64,000 nt of DNA, from the NCBI GenBank assembly GCA_035358815.1, contig DAOPQC010000005.1, positions 286,053-350,052 of the forward strand. The letters run 5' to 3'. Source of the stretch: Thermoanaerobaculales bacterium (GTDB lineage Bacteria > Acidobacteriota > Thermoanaerobaculia > Thermoanaerobaculales > Sulfomarinibacteraceae). This document shows, one piece after another, positions 26,582 to 34,490 of the stretch. Position numbers and translations under genes: made by a program. Under the pieces are notes generated by a model. That model searched no databases. It saw only the letters and a program-made list of their open reading frames with translations, and was not told the origin of the DNA. Numbering within the stretch: the stretch's first letter is position 1; every line of letters begins with the position of its first letter.

Positions 26582-27859
26582 ATGATCGTCAGGCTGCCCT
26601 TCGGACCCGACGCACTCGCGATCGATCTGAGAGGGCTGCGTATCCGGTCCATGGCACCGGCCGCGCCCCCCGGTCCGGCCAGCCTGCCGCTGCTGGTCGG
26701 CCAGGCGCTCGATCGACCGCTGGAGGGACCGCCGCTGGTCGACCTCGCCCGCGGCCGCCGCGACGCGACGATCGTGGTCCCGGACGCAACTCGCCGGGTC
26801 GCCCTGCCGGAGGTCCTCCCTGCCGTCCTCGCGCGCCTCGCCAAGGCGGGCGTTCCGCTCGACCGGGTGACGGTGATGGTGGCCTGCGGCACCCACCCGC
26901 CGGCCGGCCCGCAGGAGCTCGGCTCCCTGGTGGGCTCGCTGCCGCCGGGCGTCGCCGTGGTGCAGCACGACGCGCGCGACGACGCCACCCTGGTGCAGGC
27001 CGGCACGCTCTCGGATGGGACGAGCATCCGCCTCCACCGGCGGGTCGTCGAGGCCGGGCTGCTCGTCACCGTCGGCGGGGTGCGGCACCACTACTTCGCC
27101 GGGTTCGGCGGCGGCCCCAAGATGGTGTTTCCGGGCGCCGCCGGTTACCGGGAGATCCAGGCCAACCATGCCCTGGTGCTGCGGCGGCGCGGCGGCTTGC
27201 TCGAGCGCGACCCTGGCTGCGAGCCCGGCGTGCTGGACGGCAACCCGGTCGCCGACCAGATCGCCCGCGCGGCCGATCTGCGGCCGCCCGACTGCGCGCT
27301 CTGCCTGGTCGCCGGGAGCGATGGACGCCCAGCGTTCGCAGCCGCCGGCCCGTGGCGGCCGGCCTTCGCCGCCGCCGTCGAGAAGGCCAGAGCCTGGTAC
27401 GAGACCGCGGCCCACGGCCGTTTCCCGCTGGCCGTCGCCTCCGGCGGCGGAGCGCCGTCGGACGCGACCCTGATCCAGGCCCACAAGGGCCTCGACGCGG
27501 CCTGCCGCTTCCTGGACGCGGGGGGCGAGCTGCTGTTCGCGGCCGAGCTCGCGGGGGGCGCCGGTTCGCCGGACATGCAGCCCTTCCTGGACGATCCGAG
27601 GCCGGCCGCGATCATGGCGCGGCTGGCCGAGCGGTGGGTTCAGTACGGGCACACCACGCTGCGGCTGGTCGACCTGACGGCGCGCCATCGGGTGCACCTG
27701 GTGTCGCGGCTCGACCCGGCGCTGGCGCGACGGCTCGGCTTCCACCCGGCGAGCCACCCATCCGAGGTCCTCGACGGCTGGCGCACTGCGCGAGGCGGCG
27801 ACACCGTGGCGGTGATCGCCGGCCAGCCGCTGTACCCGCGTTCCCAGCCGCCGGCTTGA
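26582..27859 (+). CDS. larA: Lactate racemase (LarA) family protein
   Basis: 425 residues. Matches LarA: N-terminal IVVPDATR, the ACGTHPP motif with the first active-site histidine, and HHYFAGFGGGPKMV with the second histidine and the lysine that tethers the nickel pincer cofactor. A C-terminal Rossmann-like half contains PFLDD and YGHTTLRLVD. LarA enzymes racemise lactate or other 2-hydroxyacids. The cofactor-synthesis genes larB, larC and larE are not in this window, so they must lie elsewhere for activity. There is no Shine-Dalgarno sequence; a -10-like TATGGT six bases before the ATG suggests a leaderless message. Its stop codon overlaps the FNR box. Confidence 0.85.
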   Translation: MIVRLPFGPDALAIDLRGLRIRSMAPAAPPGPASLPLLVGQALDRPLEGPPLVDLARGRRDATIVVPDATRRVALPEVLPAVLARLAKAGVPLDRVTVMVACGTHPPAGPQELGSLVGSLPPGVAVVQHDARDDATLVQAGTLSDGTSIRLHRRVVEAGLLVTVGGVRHHYFAGFGGGPKMVFPGAAGYREIQANHALVLRRRGGLLERDPGCEPGVLDGNPVADQIARAADLRPPDCALCLVAGSDGRPAFAAAGPWRPAFAAAVEKARAWYETAAHGRFPLAVASGGGAPSDATLIQAHKGLDAACRFLDAGGELLFAAELAGGAGSPDMQPFLDDPRPAAIMARLAERWVQYGHTTLRLVDLTARHRVHLVSRLDPALARRLGFHPASHPSEVLDGWRTARGGDTVAVIAGQPLYPRSQPPA

Positions 27860-27869
27860 TCTGGATCAA
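27856..27869. promoter_or_regulatory. Perfect FNR-type box
   Basis: TTGAT-CTGG-ATCAA is an exact match to the FNR/ANR consensus TTGAT-N4-ATCAA. Its centre is 41.5 bases before 27904, and a -10-like CAAACT lies at 27892-27897, the spacing of a class II FNR-activated promoter. The start would be 12 bases before the cupin ATG. The box overlaps the larA stop codon. Confidence 0.75.
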
Positions 27870-27915
27870 GGACGGGCCGCCGGGGCCCGGCCAAACTGCG
27901 CTGCGGGGGTGCATC

Positions 27916-28269
27916 ATGAAGGACTCTTCGCGAGCGACATTGATCGCGCCGGCTGAGGCGGTCGAGGTCGCGAAGCTCGTCAGCGTCGCGCCGGCTGCGA
28001 TCGTCAGCCGGGTGCTCGCCCGGAGCGCGGGCGGCAGCGTGACGATCTTCGCGTTCGCGGCCGGCCAGGAGCTCTCCGAGCACACGGCGCCGTTCGACGC
28101 GCTGGTCCACGTCGTCTCCGGGCAGCTCGGCCTGACCATCGGCGGCACGCCAGTGCCCGCGGCCGCCGGCGAGATGGTGGTCATGCCGGCAGGTGTTCCG
28201 CACGCCCTTCGCGCGGTCGCCGACACCACCATGCTCCTGACAATGCTGCGCGACCGCGCCGAGGGCTGA
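27916..28269 (+). CDS. Small cupin-domain protein
   Basis: 117 residues forming one cupin barrel. The metal motif is partly present: the first block reads ELSEHTAPFDALVHVVSG (His and Glu-like positions) and the second PAGVPHAL with its histidine. Cupins of this size bind a divalent metal and a small ligand. It is the first gene behind the FNR box and is followed one base after its stop by the ferredoxin-like gene, so the pair should be expressed under low oxygen or nitrosative conditions. I recall similar cupin-ferredoxin pairs near hcp in FNR regulons; hcp itself is not here. Confidence 0.8.
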   Translation: MKDSSRATLIAPAEAVEVAKLVSVAPAAIVSRVLARSAGGSVTIFAFAAGQELSEHTAPFDALVHVVSGQLGLTIGGTPVPAAAGEMVVMPAGVPHALRAVADTTMLLTMLRDRAEG

Positions 28270-28270
28270 G

Positions 28271-29029
28271 GTGACGGTCCGCGAGGTGGTCGAGATCGAC
28301 GAGGACCTGTGCAACGGCTGTGGCGACTGCGTGCCGAGCTGCGCCGAGGGCGCCATCCGGATCGTCGACGGCAAGGCCCGCCTGCTCTCCGATGCTCGCT
28401 GCGACGGGCTCGGCGCCTGCCTCGGGCACTGCCCCCAGGGCGCGATCACGGTGGTGCGGCGGGAGGCCGATCCGTTCGACCGGGCGGCCGTCGAGCGCCA
28501 TCTTGCTGCGCCGCGGTCGCCGCAGGTGCCCGGGCGGCTGGGCGGGCTCCCGGTGGCCGGCCAGCAGGCCGCCCCGGCCTGCCCAGGCTCGCGCGTGGCC
28601 GCCCCTGGCCTCCTCGGACCGCCGCCGGCCCGCGATCCCGAGAACGCGTCGCGGCTTCGGCAGTGGCCGGTCCAGCTCCACCTGCTGCCGCCGGTCGCGC
28701 CGTTCCTCGCCGACGCTGAGGTCCTGCTCGCCGCCGACTGCGTCGCCTACGCGGTCGGCGGCTTCCACCGTCGCTACCTCGACGGCCGGGCTCTCGCGAT
28801 CGCCTGTCCGAAGCTCGACACCCGGCAGGAAGGCTACGTGGCGAAGCTCGCCGAGATGATCGATCACGGCGGCATCAGGTCGCTCGAGGTCATGGTCATG
28901 GAGGTGCCCTGCTGCAGCGGGCTGGTCCGGCTCGCCCGCGAGGCGCTGGCGCGGGCCGGCCGCCGGATCCCGCTGCGGGTTTCGGTGGCCGGGCTGAACG
29001 GCGAGGTGTCAGCCGGGCCAACGACCTGA
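28271..29029 (+). CDS. 4Fe-4S ferredoxin-type protein, FNR-operon member
   Basis: 252 residues, GTG start one base after the cupin stop. The N-terminal ferredoxin domain has one complete cluster set, CNGCGDCVPSC (about 15-25), and a second set, CDGLGACLGHC, in which one cysteine is Leu, so one or two clusters are possible. The C-terminal half (about 130-250) is an alpha/beta domain with DCVAYAVGGFH, ACPKLD and EVPCCSGL; its three cysteines could bind metal or be redox-active. Probably an electron-transfer protein for anaerobic or nitric-oxide metabolism. The exact partner is unknown. Confidence 0.85.
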   Translation: MTVREVVEIDEDLCNGCGDCVPSCAEGAIRIVDGKARLLSDARCDGLGACLGHCPQGAITVVRREADPFDRAAVERHLAAPRSPQVPGRLGGLPVAGQQAAPACPGSRVAAPGLLGPPPARDPENASRLRQWPVQLHLLPPVAPFLADAEVLLAADCVAYAVGGFHRRYLDGRALAIACPKLDTRQEGYVAKLAEMIDHGGIRSLEVMVMEVPCCSGLVRLAREALARAGRRIPLRVSVAGLNGEVSAGPTT

Positions 29030-29142
29030 ACCAGCCGTCGTTGTACAATCGCCCGCGGCGCGCCTCCGACTCCGAGCCATCGTGCAGCGGCCGACCCCGG
29101 CCGCACCGCCCGCTGGCCATGGGAGGCGCCCGGGAGGACTCG

Positions 29143-30282
29143 ATGAAGCTCGTCATGGGGACCGCCGCCGCGGTCCTGGGAGTGATCGTGATCGCTGCTG
29201 CGGGGGCGGCCGTGGCTGAGGACGCGGCGCCGGCCCCGGCTTTTCAGGTGGAGCAGGCCGCCATCGATCTCGGCGACGTGACCTCGGGCAGCGAGGCAGT
29301 GGCCGTGTTCCGGTTCCACAACAACGGCGGCGCAGATGTCCGCATCGTGCGCGCCAAACCGTCGTGAGGCTGCGCAGTCGCCGAGTTCGACTCGGTGATC
29401 CCGGCTGGTCAGTCGGGGCAGCTCAAGGCGAAAGTCAAGACCAACAGCGGGCAGGCCGGCCGACTCACGAAGACCATCAGCGTCCAGACCGACGCGGCGG
29501 GTGCCGAGAGCCTGCGGCTGACCGTCAGCTTCAACGCGGTCACGCCGATCGTGGCCGCGCCCGCGCACCGCGTCTACCTCAACACCGTCGAGGGGACCTC
29601 CGTCGAGCAGCGCGTCCTGCTGCACCGCGCGGACGATCTGCCGCTCGAGGCCCGGCTCGTCAAGACCAGCCTGGAGCAGGGGCTGCAGGTGACGTTGTCG
29701 CCGGCTGACGGCACCGAGGAGCCGGTCGGCCGTCAGGCGCCGAAGCCGGGCGACCAGTGGCTGGTCGTCACCATGGACGCGCCGGCGGCGTCCAGTCATG
29801 ACGGCCTGATCAGCCTCGCCACCAACGATCCTCGGTCGCCGGCCCTCGAGCTGCCGCTGATCGTCAGGGTGCGGCCGATCATCGAGCTGCGGCCGCTCCC
29901 GGTGCGGATGTGGCCGGCTGACCGGGGCCCCGGGGGCAGCAGCGTGCTCGTGCGGCTGTCGCACTCGGGCCGCCGGTCGTTCGAGGTCACGGCGGTCGAG
30001 GTGGCCGATCCGAAGCTCGTCACCGCAAAGCTGGAGAGCACCGGGAGCCAGCAGATCCACTCGCTGCGGGTCACCCTCGCCGAGGGCATCACGATCGAGG
30101 GCGAGGAGCTCCGCACCTCGGTGCGGATCGCAACCACCGACCCGGCGAAGCCGGTGATCGAGCTGCCGGTGGAGGTGCTGCCCTGGCACCAGTCGGCGCG
30201 GCGGCCGGTCCAACCGCCGCCGCCGGCACAGCCCGTCGAGCCGGGCAGCGCGGCGACCGCTCCGCCGGCGGAGGGTGGTTGA
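29143..30282 (+). CDS. DUF1573 protein with in-frame UGA at the conserved cysteine (selenoprotein candidate)
   Basis: Reading ATG 29143 (GGGAGG upstream), the frame reaches TGA at 29365-29367 (codon 75) and then stays open for 304 more codons to 30282, 379 residues in all. Residues 1-25 are a signal peptide. The first domain is DUF1573, whose hallmark SCGC motif here reads S-UGA-GC: the stop replaces exactly the first conserved cysteine, and the domain continues normally (AVAEFDSVIPAGQSGQL). Two more ASH-like beta domains and a Pro-rich tail follow. A 10-bp hairpin begins 10 bases after the UGA. Either UGA is read as selenocysteine or this is a one-base nonsense change or sequencing error. 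Restart at GTG 29395 has no ribosome site. Confidence 0.72.
29365..29399 (+). promoter_or_regulatory. UGA codon and candidate bacterial SECIS hairpin
   Basis: After the UGA (29365-29367) the arms 29377-29386 and 29390-29399 pair over 10 bp (two G-U pairs) around the loop UCG. The loop begins 20 bases after the UGA, inside the 16-37 base range known for bacterial SECIS elements. One expected feature is not met: the loop has its G third, not among the first two bases. Confidence 0.45.
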
Positions 30283-30390
30283 TGCGGAGCGCGGGCGCGG
30301 TTCCAGCCGGGACGCGGGTGCCGCCGAGGCCGCGATGAGGCCGCCCGCGACGCCGGCCGCCGTGCGGGCGTGAAGGGGAGCACCGGCACC

Positions 30391-31107
30391 GTGTCCCCCC
30401 ACCGCCGACGCGCGAGCGGGAAACCACTGATCGTCGCGATCGATGGTCCGGCCGCGGCCGGCAAGTCGACGGTCGCCGCGATGCTCGCCCGCCGGCTCGG
30501 AGTCCCGTACCTCGACACCGGCGCGATGTACCGCGCCGTGGCCTGGCTCGCGCTCCGAGAGGGGATGCGGCCGCCGATCGGACCCGAGGCGGCCGGGAAG
30601 ATCGTCGGCCTGCTCGACGCCCACCAGCTCGAGCTCGTGCAGCCGGGCAGCGAGCTGCGGGTGCTGGTCGACGGCGCCGACATCCGCGACGAGATCCGCA
30701 GCCCCGAGGTCGCGATGATGGCGTCCGCCGTGTCGGCCCTCCCGGCGGTGCGGCGCCGGCTGGTCGCGCTGCAGCGCGAGCTGGGCCTGCGCCGCGGGGG
30801 CGTGATGGAGGGACGCGATATCACCAGCGTCGTGTTCCCGGACGCCACGCTGCGCGTGTTTCTGACCGCCGCCGCCGATGAGCGGGCGCGGCGCCGGCAC
30901 CGCGACCTCGGCGGGGGCGAGGCGCCCAGCCTGGACGAGGTGAGGCACCAGCAGCAGCAGCGTGACCGCCAGGACAGCACCCGCGCCGACTCGCCGCTCC
31001 ACGTGGCGGAGGGCGTGCTCGTGATCGACACCACCGACCACGGCCCGGAGGAGGTGGTGCGGCGACTTCTCGAGGCGCTGGACGCCGCCGCGGAGCCGGA
31101 CCCTTGA
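30391..31107 (+). CDS. cmk: Cytidylate kinase
   Basis: 238 residues from GTG 30391, with GGGGAG ten bases upstream; GTG 30370 is the alternative and adds seven residues. P-loop IDGPAAAGKST at about 17-27, then LDTGAMYRAVAW, the CMP-binding DIRDEIRSPEV block and the GRDI motif. It phosphorylates CMP and dCMP with ATP. It heads the cmk-rpsA-ihfB order, also found in Escherichia coli. There are 108 bases between the DUF1573 stop and this start, with no clear promoter. Confidence 0.95.
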   Translation: MSPHRRRASGKPLIVAIDGPAAAGKSTVAAMLARRLGVPYLDTGAMYRAVAWLALREGMRPPIGPEAAGKIVGLLDAHQLELVQPGSELRVLVDGADIRDEIRSPEVAMMASAVSALPAVRRRLVALQRELGLRRGGVMEGRDITSVVFPDATLRVFLTAAADERARRRHRDLGGGEAPSLDEVRHQQQQRDRQDSTRADSPLHVAEGVLVIDTTDHGPEEVVRRLLEALDAAAEPDP

Positions 31108-31189
31108 CAGCACAGGCCAGGACGCCGTAAGGTACACGAACCACGCAAGCTAAGGGCACCTGCGGTGGCTTTGGCGAGGAGGATCCAGT

Positions 31190-33013
31190 TTGACCAGCGA
31201 CCTTGGCAGCAACGACGAAAGGAGAGAGGCGGAGGAGCGGGAGCAGCTCTCGATGGAAGAGCTGATGAAGAGGTCCATGCAGTCACTGCGCGAGGGGGAG
31301 GTCGTGCACGGGGTGGTCGTCGCGGTGACGCAGGACGAGGTGATGATCGACATCGGCTTCAAGTGCGAGGGCTCCGTCCCGGTCGCCGAGTTCACGGATC
31401 CCAAGACCGGCAAGGTCACGGTGGATGTGGACGACGACGTCGAGGTGTTCGTGGAGCGGCTCGACGAGGTCGAGGGCCGTCTCCGGCTGTCCCGCGACCG
31501 CGCCACCAAGCTGAAGACCTGGCGCGGGATCGAGGAGGCCTATCGGAGCGGCGAGCCGGTCGTCGGCAAGGTGATCGAGCGTGTGAAGGGCGGGCTGTCG
31601 GTCGACATCGGGATCCGTGCTTTCCTGCCCGGTTCGCTGGTCGACCTGCGGCCGAACCGCCGGCTCGAGGACTACATCGGGACCGAGGTCGAGGCCCGGA
31701 TCATCTCGTTCGACCGCCGGCGCTCCAACGTCGTGCTCTCGCGCAAGGCCGTCCTCGAGGACGCGCAGGGGCAGATCAAGGAAGCCACCATGGCCGAGCT
31801 GGAGGAGGGCAAGCTCGTCTCCGGCGCGATCAAGAACATCACCGACTACGGTGTGTTCGTGGACCTGGGCGGCCTCGACGGCCTGCTCCACATCACCGAC
31901 ATCTCGTGGGGCCGCGTCGGCCACCCGAGCGAGTACTTCCACGTCGGTGACGAGGTCCAGGTGGTCGTCCTCAAGTTCGATCGCGAGCGCGAGCGGGTTT
32001 CGCTCGGCTACAAGCAGCGCTTCGAAGACCCGTGGGTGCTGGTCCCTGAGAAGTACCCGATCGGCAAGCGGGTCACCGGGCGCGTGGTCAGCATCGTCGA
32101 CTACGGCGCGTTCGTCGCCCTCGAGGAGGGCGTCGAGGGCCTGATCCATGTCAGCGAGATGTCGTGGACCAAGAAGGTCAAGAACCCACGCTCGATCCTC
32201 GAGATCGACCAGGAGGTCGAGGTCGTGGTGTCCGAGGTCGACGCCGACAAGCGGCGGCTCTCGCTCTCGCTGCGGGCCACCGAGGCGAACCCCTGGGAGA
32301 GGGTGGCCGAGACCCACCACGTCGGCAATCGCATCAAGGGCATCGTGCGCAACCTGACCGATTTCGGGGCTTTCGTCGAGATTCTTCCCGGCGTCGACGG
32401 CCTGGTCCACATCTCCGACATGTCGTGGACCCGCCGCATCAATCACCCGTCCGAGGTGGTCTCCAAGGGCCAGGAGATCGAGGCCGTGATCACCTCGATC
32501 GACGCTCTGAACCAGCGCATCTCGCTGTCGATGAAGGAGCTCCTGCCCAACGAGTGGGAGGAGTACGCCAACACCCACGGCGTCGGCGACGTCGTCAGCG
32601 GACGGACCACCAACATCACCGACTTCGGGGTGTTCGTCGAGCTGGCGCCGGGCGTGGAAGGGCTCTGCCACATCTCGGAGATCGATCGCGAGGGCGGGCT
32701 GACGCTGGCGGAGATGTTCAGCCCCGGGCAGGCAGTGGCGTGCCGGATCCTGCGCATCGACTGGAACGAGAACCGGATCGGCCTGTCGATGCACGGGATT
32801 CCGCAGGATGCGCTGGCGGCGGTCGAGGCGGGCGAGACCGTGGACTCCGCGAAGCCGGCCGAGACCGCGATGGCGGCCGCCCTGCGCGCCGGCGGGCTCG
32901 TGGAGGCGGACGCGGCTGCCGTCGAGCAGGAGGCGGGGAGCGGTGAGGCGGCGCCGGCCGAGGGCCCCGCCGCCGAGGCCGATGAGGGCGGGGAAGCGGG
33001 CACCGACAGCTGA
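31190..33013 (+). CDS. rpsA: Ribosomal protein S1
   Basis: 607 residues with six S1 RNA-binding repeats; the last four show the classic GxVxxIxxxGAFVxLxxxxxGLxHxS pattern (for example TDYGVFVDLGGLDGLLHI and VDYGAFVALEEGVEGLIHVS). It holds mRNA on the 30S subunit. The C-terminus adds about 60 acidic Ala/Glu-rich residues beyond the last repeat. The start is TTG at 31190 with GAGGAGGAT seven bases upstream; no ATG sits as well, the next being 21 codons in. A UUG start on a major ribosomal gene is notable and may limit translation. It lies 82 bases after cmk. Confidence 0.95.
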   Translation: MTSDLGSNDERREAEEREQLSMEELMKRSMQSLREGEVVHGVVVAVTQDEVMIDIGFKCEGSVPVAEFTDPKTGKVTVDVDDDVEVFVERLDEVEGRLRLSRDRATKLKTWRGIEEAYRSGEPVVGKVIERVKGGLSVDIGIRAFLPGSLVDLRPNRRLEDYIGTEVEARIISFDRRRSNVVLSRKAVLEDAQGQIKEATMAELEEGKLVSGAIKNITDYGVFVDLGGLDGLLHITDISWGRVGHPSEYFHVGDEVQVVVLKFDRERERVSLGYKQRFEDPWVLVPEKYPIGKRVTGRVVSIVDYGAFVALEEGVEGLIHVSEMSWTKKVKNPRSILEIDQEVEVVVSEVDADKRRLSLSLRATEANPWERVAETHHVGNRIKGIVRNLTDFGAFVEILPGVDGLVHISDMSWTRRINHPSEVVSKGQEIEAVITSIDALNQRISLSMKELLPNEWEEYANTHGVGDVVSGRTTNITDFGVFVELAPGVEGLCHISEIDREGGLTLAEMFSPGQAVACRILRIDWNENRIGLSMHGIPQDALAAVEAGETVDSAKPAETAMAAALRAGGLVEADAAAVEQEAGSGEAAPAEGPAAEADEGGEAGTDS

Positions 33014-33068
33014 CACGGGGTGGCGGCGCTCGACCGGTGCGCCGCGTTCGACCAAGGAGGCACGCCCC

Positions 33069-33350
33069 ATGACGATGACCAAGGCCGACCTGGTGGAGAT
33101 GATTGCCGAGCGCTCGGACCTGCCCCGCAAGCAAGCGGACGAGGTGGTGCAGGTCATCCTCGACAGCATCATCGGCGCCCTCAGCCGCGGGGAGAAGGTC
33201 GAGCTCCGCGGCTTCGGATCGTTCCGGATCCGGCGGCGCGGTGAGCGCAACGGGCGCAATCCGAAGACCGGTGACCGGGTGCACGTGCCGCCCAAGCGGA
33301 TCCCCTACTTCAAACCCGGCAAGCACCTGCGCGAAGAGCTTCTGCAGTAG
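33069..33350 (+). CDS. ihfB: Integration host factor beta / HU-family DNA-bending protein
   Basis: 93 residues, the usual length. HU/IHF signature is complete: RGFGSFRIRRR, then GRNPKTGDRVHVPPKRIPYFKPGKHLRE. The Pro in the DNA-intercalating arm (NPKTG) is present. It bends DNA and would assist sigma-54 promoters, replication or recombination. The placement right after rpsA favours IHF-beta over HU. GGAGG lies nine bases before the ATG. Confidence 0.9.
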   Translation: MTMTKADLVEMIAERSDLPRKQADEVVQVILDSIIGALSRGEKVELRGFGSFRIRRRGERNGRNPKTGDRVHVPPKRIPYFKPGKHLREELLQ

Positions 33351-33362
33351 CGGTCCACCGAG

Positions 33363-33863
33363 GTGGAGACGCTGTTCGCGCCGTGGCGTTTCGAGTATGT
33401 GACCAACGTGGACAGACGAGACCGTGAGCAGTGCATCTTCTGCCGGGCCCTGGTCGCGGCGAACGACCGGGACACGCTGACCCTGCTGCGCAGCAGCCGG
33501 TGCTTCGCGCTCCTCAACCGCTATCCCTACACCTCTGGTCACTGCATGGTCGCGCCCAACCTGCACGTCTGCGATTTCGAGAGCCTGGACGATGCGACGC
33601 TCGCAGACATCATGGTGACCGCGAAACGGCTCATGGGTGCGCTGCGGAGCGCCTACGCGCCCCATGGCTTCAATGTCGGCCTCAACGTCGGGGCCGCCGC
33701 CGGCGCCGGCCTGGCGGAGCACCTCCACCTTCACGTCGTGCCGAGGTGGCGGGGCGACACCAACCTCATGGGAGTGATCGGCGACACCCGCGTCATCCCG
33801 GAGGAGCTCGGCACGACCTTCGACAAGGTCCGGGCAGCGATCGACGCGGAGGAGCGCAGATGA
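33363..33863 (+). CDS. HIT-family nucleotide hydrolase or phosphorylase
   Basis: 166 residues, GTG start 12 bases after ihfB. The HIT motif HLHLHVVPRW (about 119-128) carries the catalytic histidines, and the CIFC pair near 25 is the zinc-binding segment found in bacterial HIT proteins of the AP4A phosphorylase-like branch. Relatives hydrolyse or phosphorolyse diadenosine polyphosphates or adenylated compounds; the true substrate is unknown. The stop overlaps the next start as ATGA. Confidence 0.9.
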   Translation: METLFAPWRFEYVTNVDRRDREQCIFCRALVAANDRDTLTLLRSSRCFALLNRYPYTSGHCMVAPNLHVCDFESLDDATLADIMVTAKRLMGALRSAYAPHGFNVGLNVGAAAGAGLAEHLHLHVVPRWRGDTNLMGVIGDTRVIPEELGTTFDKVRAAIDAEERR

Positions 33864-34315
33864 CGAAAGAGGCGGGCCGCGGCACCGGAGGGAGCGAGCC
33901 GATCCGGAAGAGAGCGGCACCGCTGCTGCTCCTGGCTGCCTGGCTGGTGCCGGGAGTCGGGCACTGGATCCTGGGGAAGCGGCGGCGGGCGATCGTCTTC
34001 TTCGCGATCGTCGTCTGTGCGTTCGTCACCGGCGTCGTGATCGACGGCGAGCTCGGCACGCCGCGCCCCGGCGAGCCGTTCTCCTGGCTCGCCACGCTCG
34101 CCTGCCTCGGCAACGGGCTCCTCTACCTCGGGCGCCTCGCCTGGATCAACGGCCTGAGCGGGGCTCTCGGCGGCATCCCCTTCGGCCTCGACGGAGGCGG
34201 CGACCCGGTCGCGGTCGGCTTCACGTACGGCAACACCTTCCTCTACACCGGCGGGCTGATGAACCTGCTGCTGGTGCTCGACGTCTCCGACATCGCTCGC
34301 GGGGAGAAGGACTGA
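33860..34315 (+). CDS. DUF6677-type membrane protein
   Basis: 151 residues with three or four predicted membrane helices (about 18-40, 42-62, 72-95, 118-138). The opening APLLLLAAWLVPGVGHWILGKRRRAIVFF is the typical signature, with a glycine-rich first helix followed by basic residues. Function unknown. It overlaps the HIT gene by four bases and is followed one base later by another small membrane protein and then lpxB, suggesting an envelope role. Confidence 0.72.
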   Translation: MTKEAGRGTGGSEPIRKRAAPLLLLAAWLVPGVGHWILGKRRRAIVFFAIVVCAFVTGVVIDGELGTPRPGEPFSWLATLACLGNGLLYLGRLAWINGLSGALGGIPFGLDGGGDPVAVGFTYGNTFLYTGGLMNLLLVLDVSDIARGEKD

Positions 34316-34316
34316 C

Positions 34317-34487
34317 GTGGTCGACCACCTGCTGCTGATGCTCTGGCACGCCCTGCTGGTCTCGGTGTTCTTCGCCTTCCTTTGGCGGCGCTCGACCCGC
34401 GATCGACTGCGGCTGTTCGGGAAGGCGTTCGCGCTGATGGCCGTCGGCTCCGTCGTGCTGGGGTGGCTGATGTACGTCGTCCCCTGA
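34317..34487 (+). CDS. Small two-helix membrane protein
   Basis: 56 residues, GTG start one base after the DUF6677 stop and three bases before the lpxB start. Two hydrophobic helices (about 4-22 and 38-55) flank a basic loop WRRSTRDRLRLFGK, giving a helical hairpin. The tight packing between two coding genes, hydrophobic regularity and normal codon use support a real gene. It is too short for family recognition. It may assist the neighbouring DUF6677 protein or LpxB. Confidence 0.65.
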   Translation: MVDHLLLMLWHALLVSVFFAFLWRRSTRDRLRLFGKAFALMAVGSVVLGWLMYVVP

Positions 34488-34490
34488 GCC

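Noticed and set aside
29041..29367. A separate 108-residue protein ending at TGA 29367, with an independent gene starting at GTG 29395
   Set aside because: DUF1573 homology and codon use continue through the TGA in the same frame, the stop sits on a conserved Cys, and GTG 29395 has no ribosome site.
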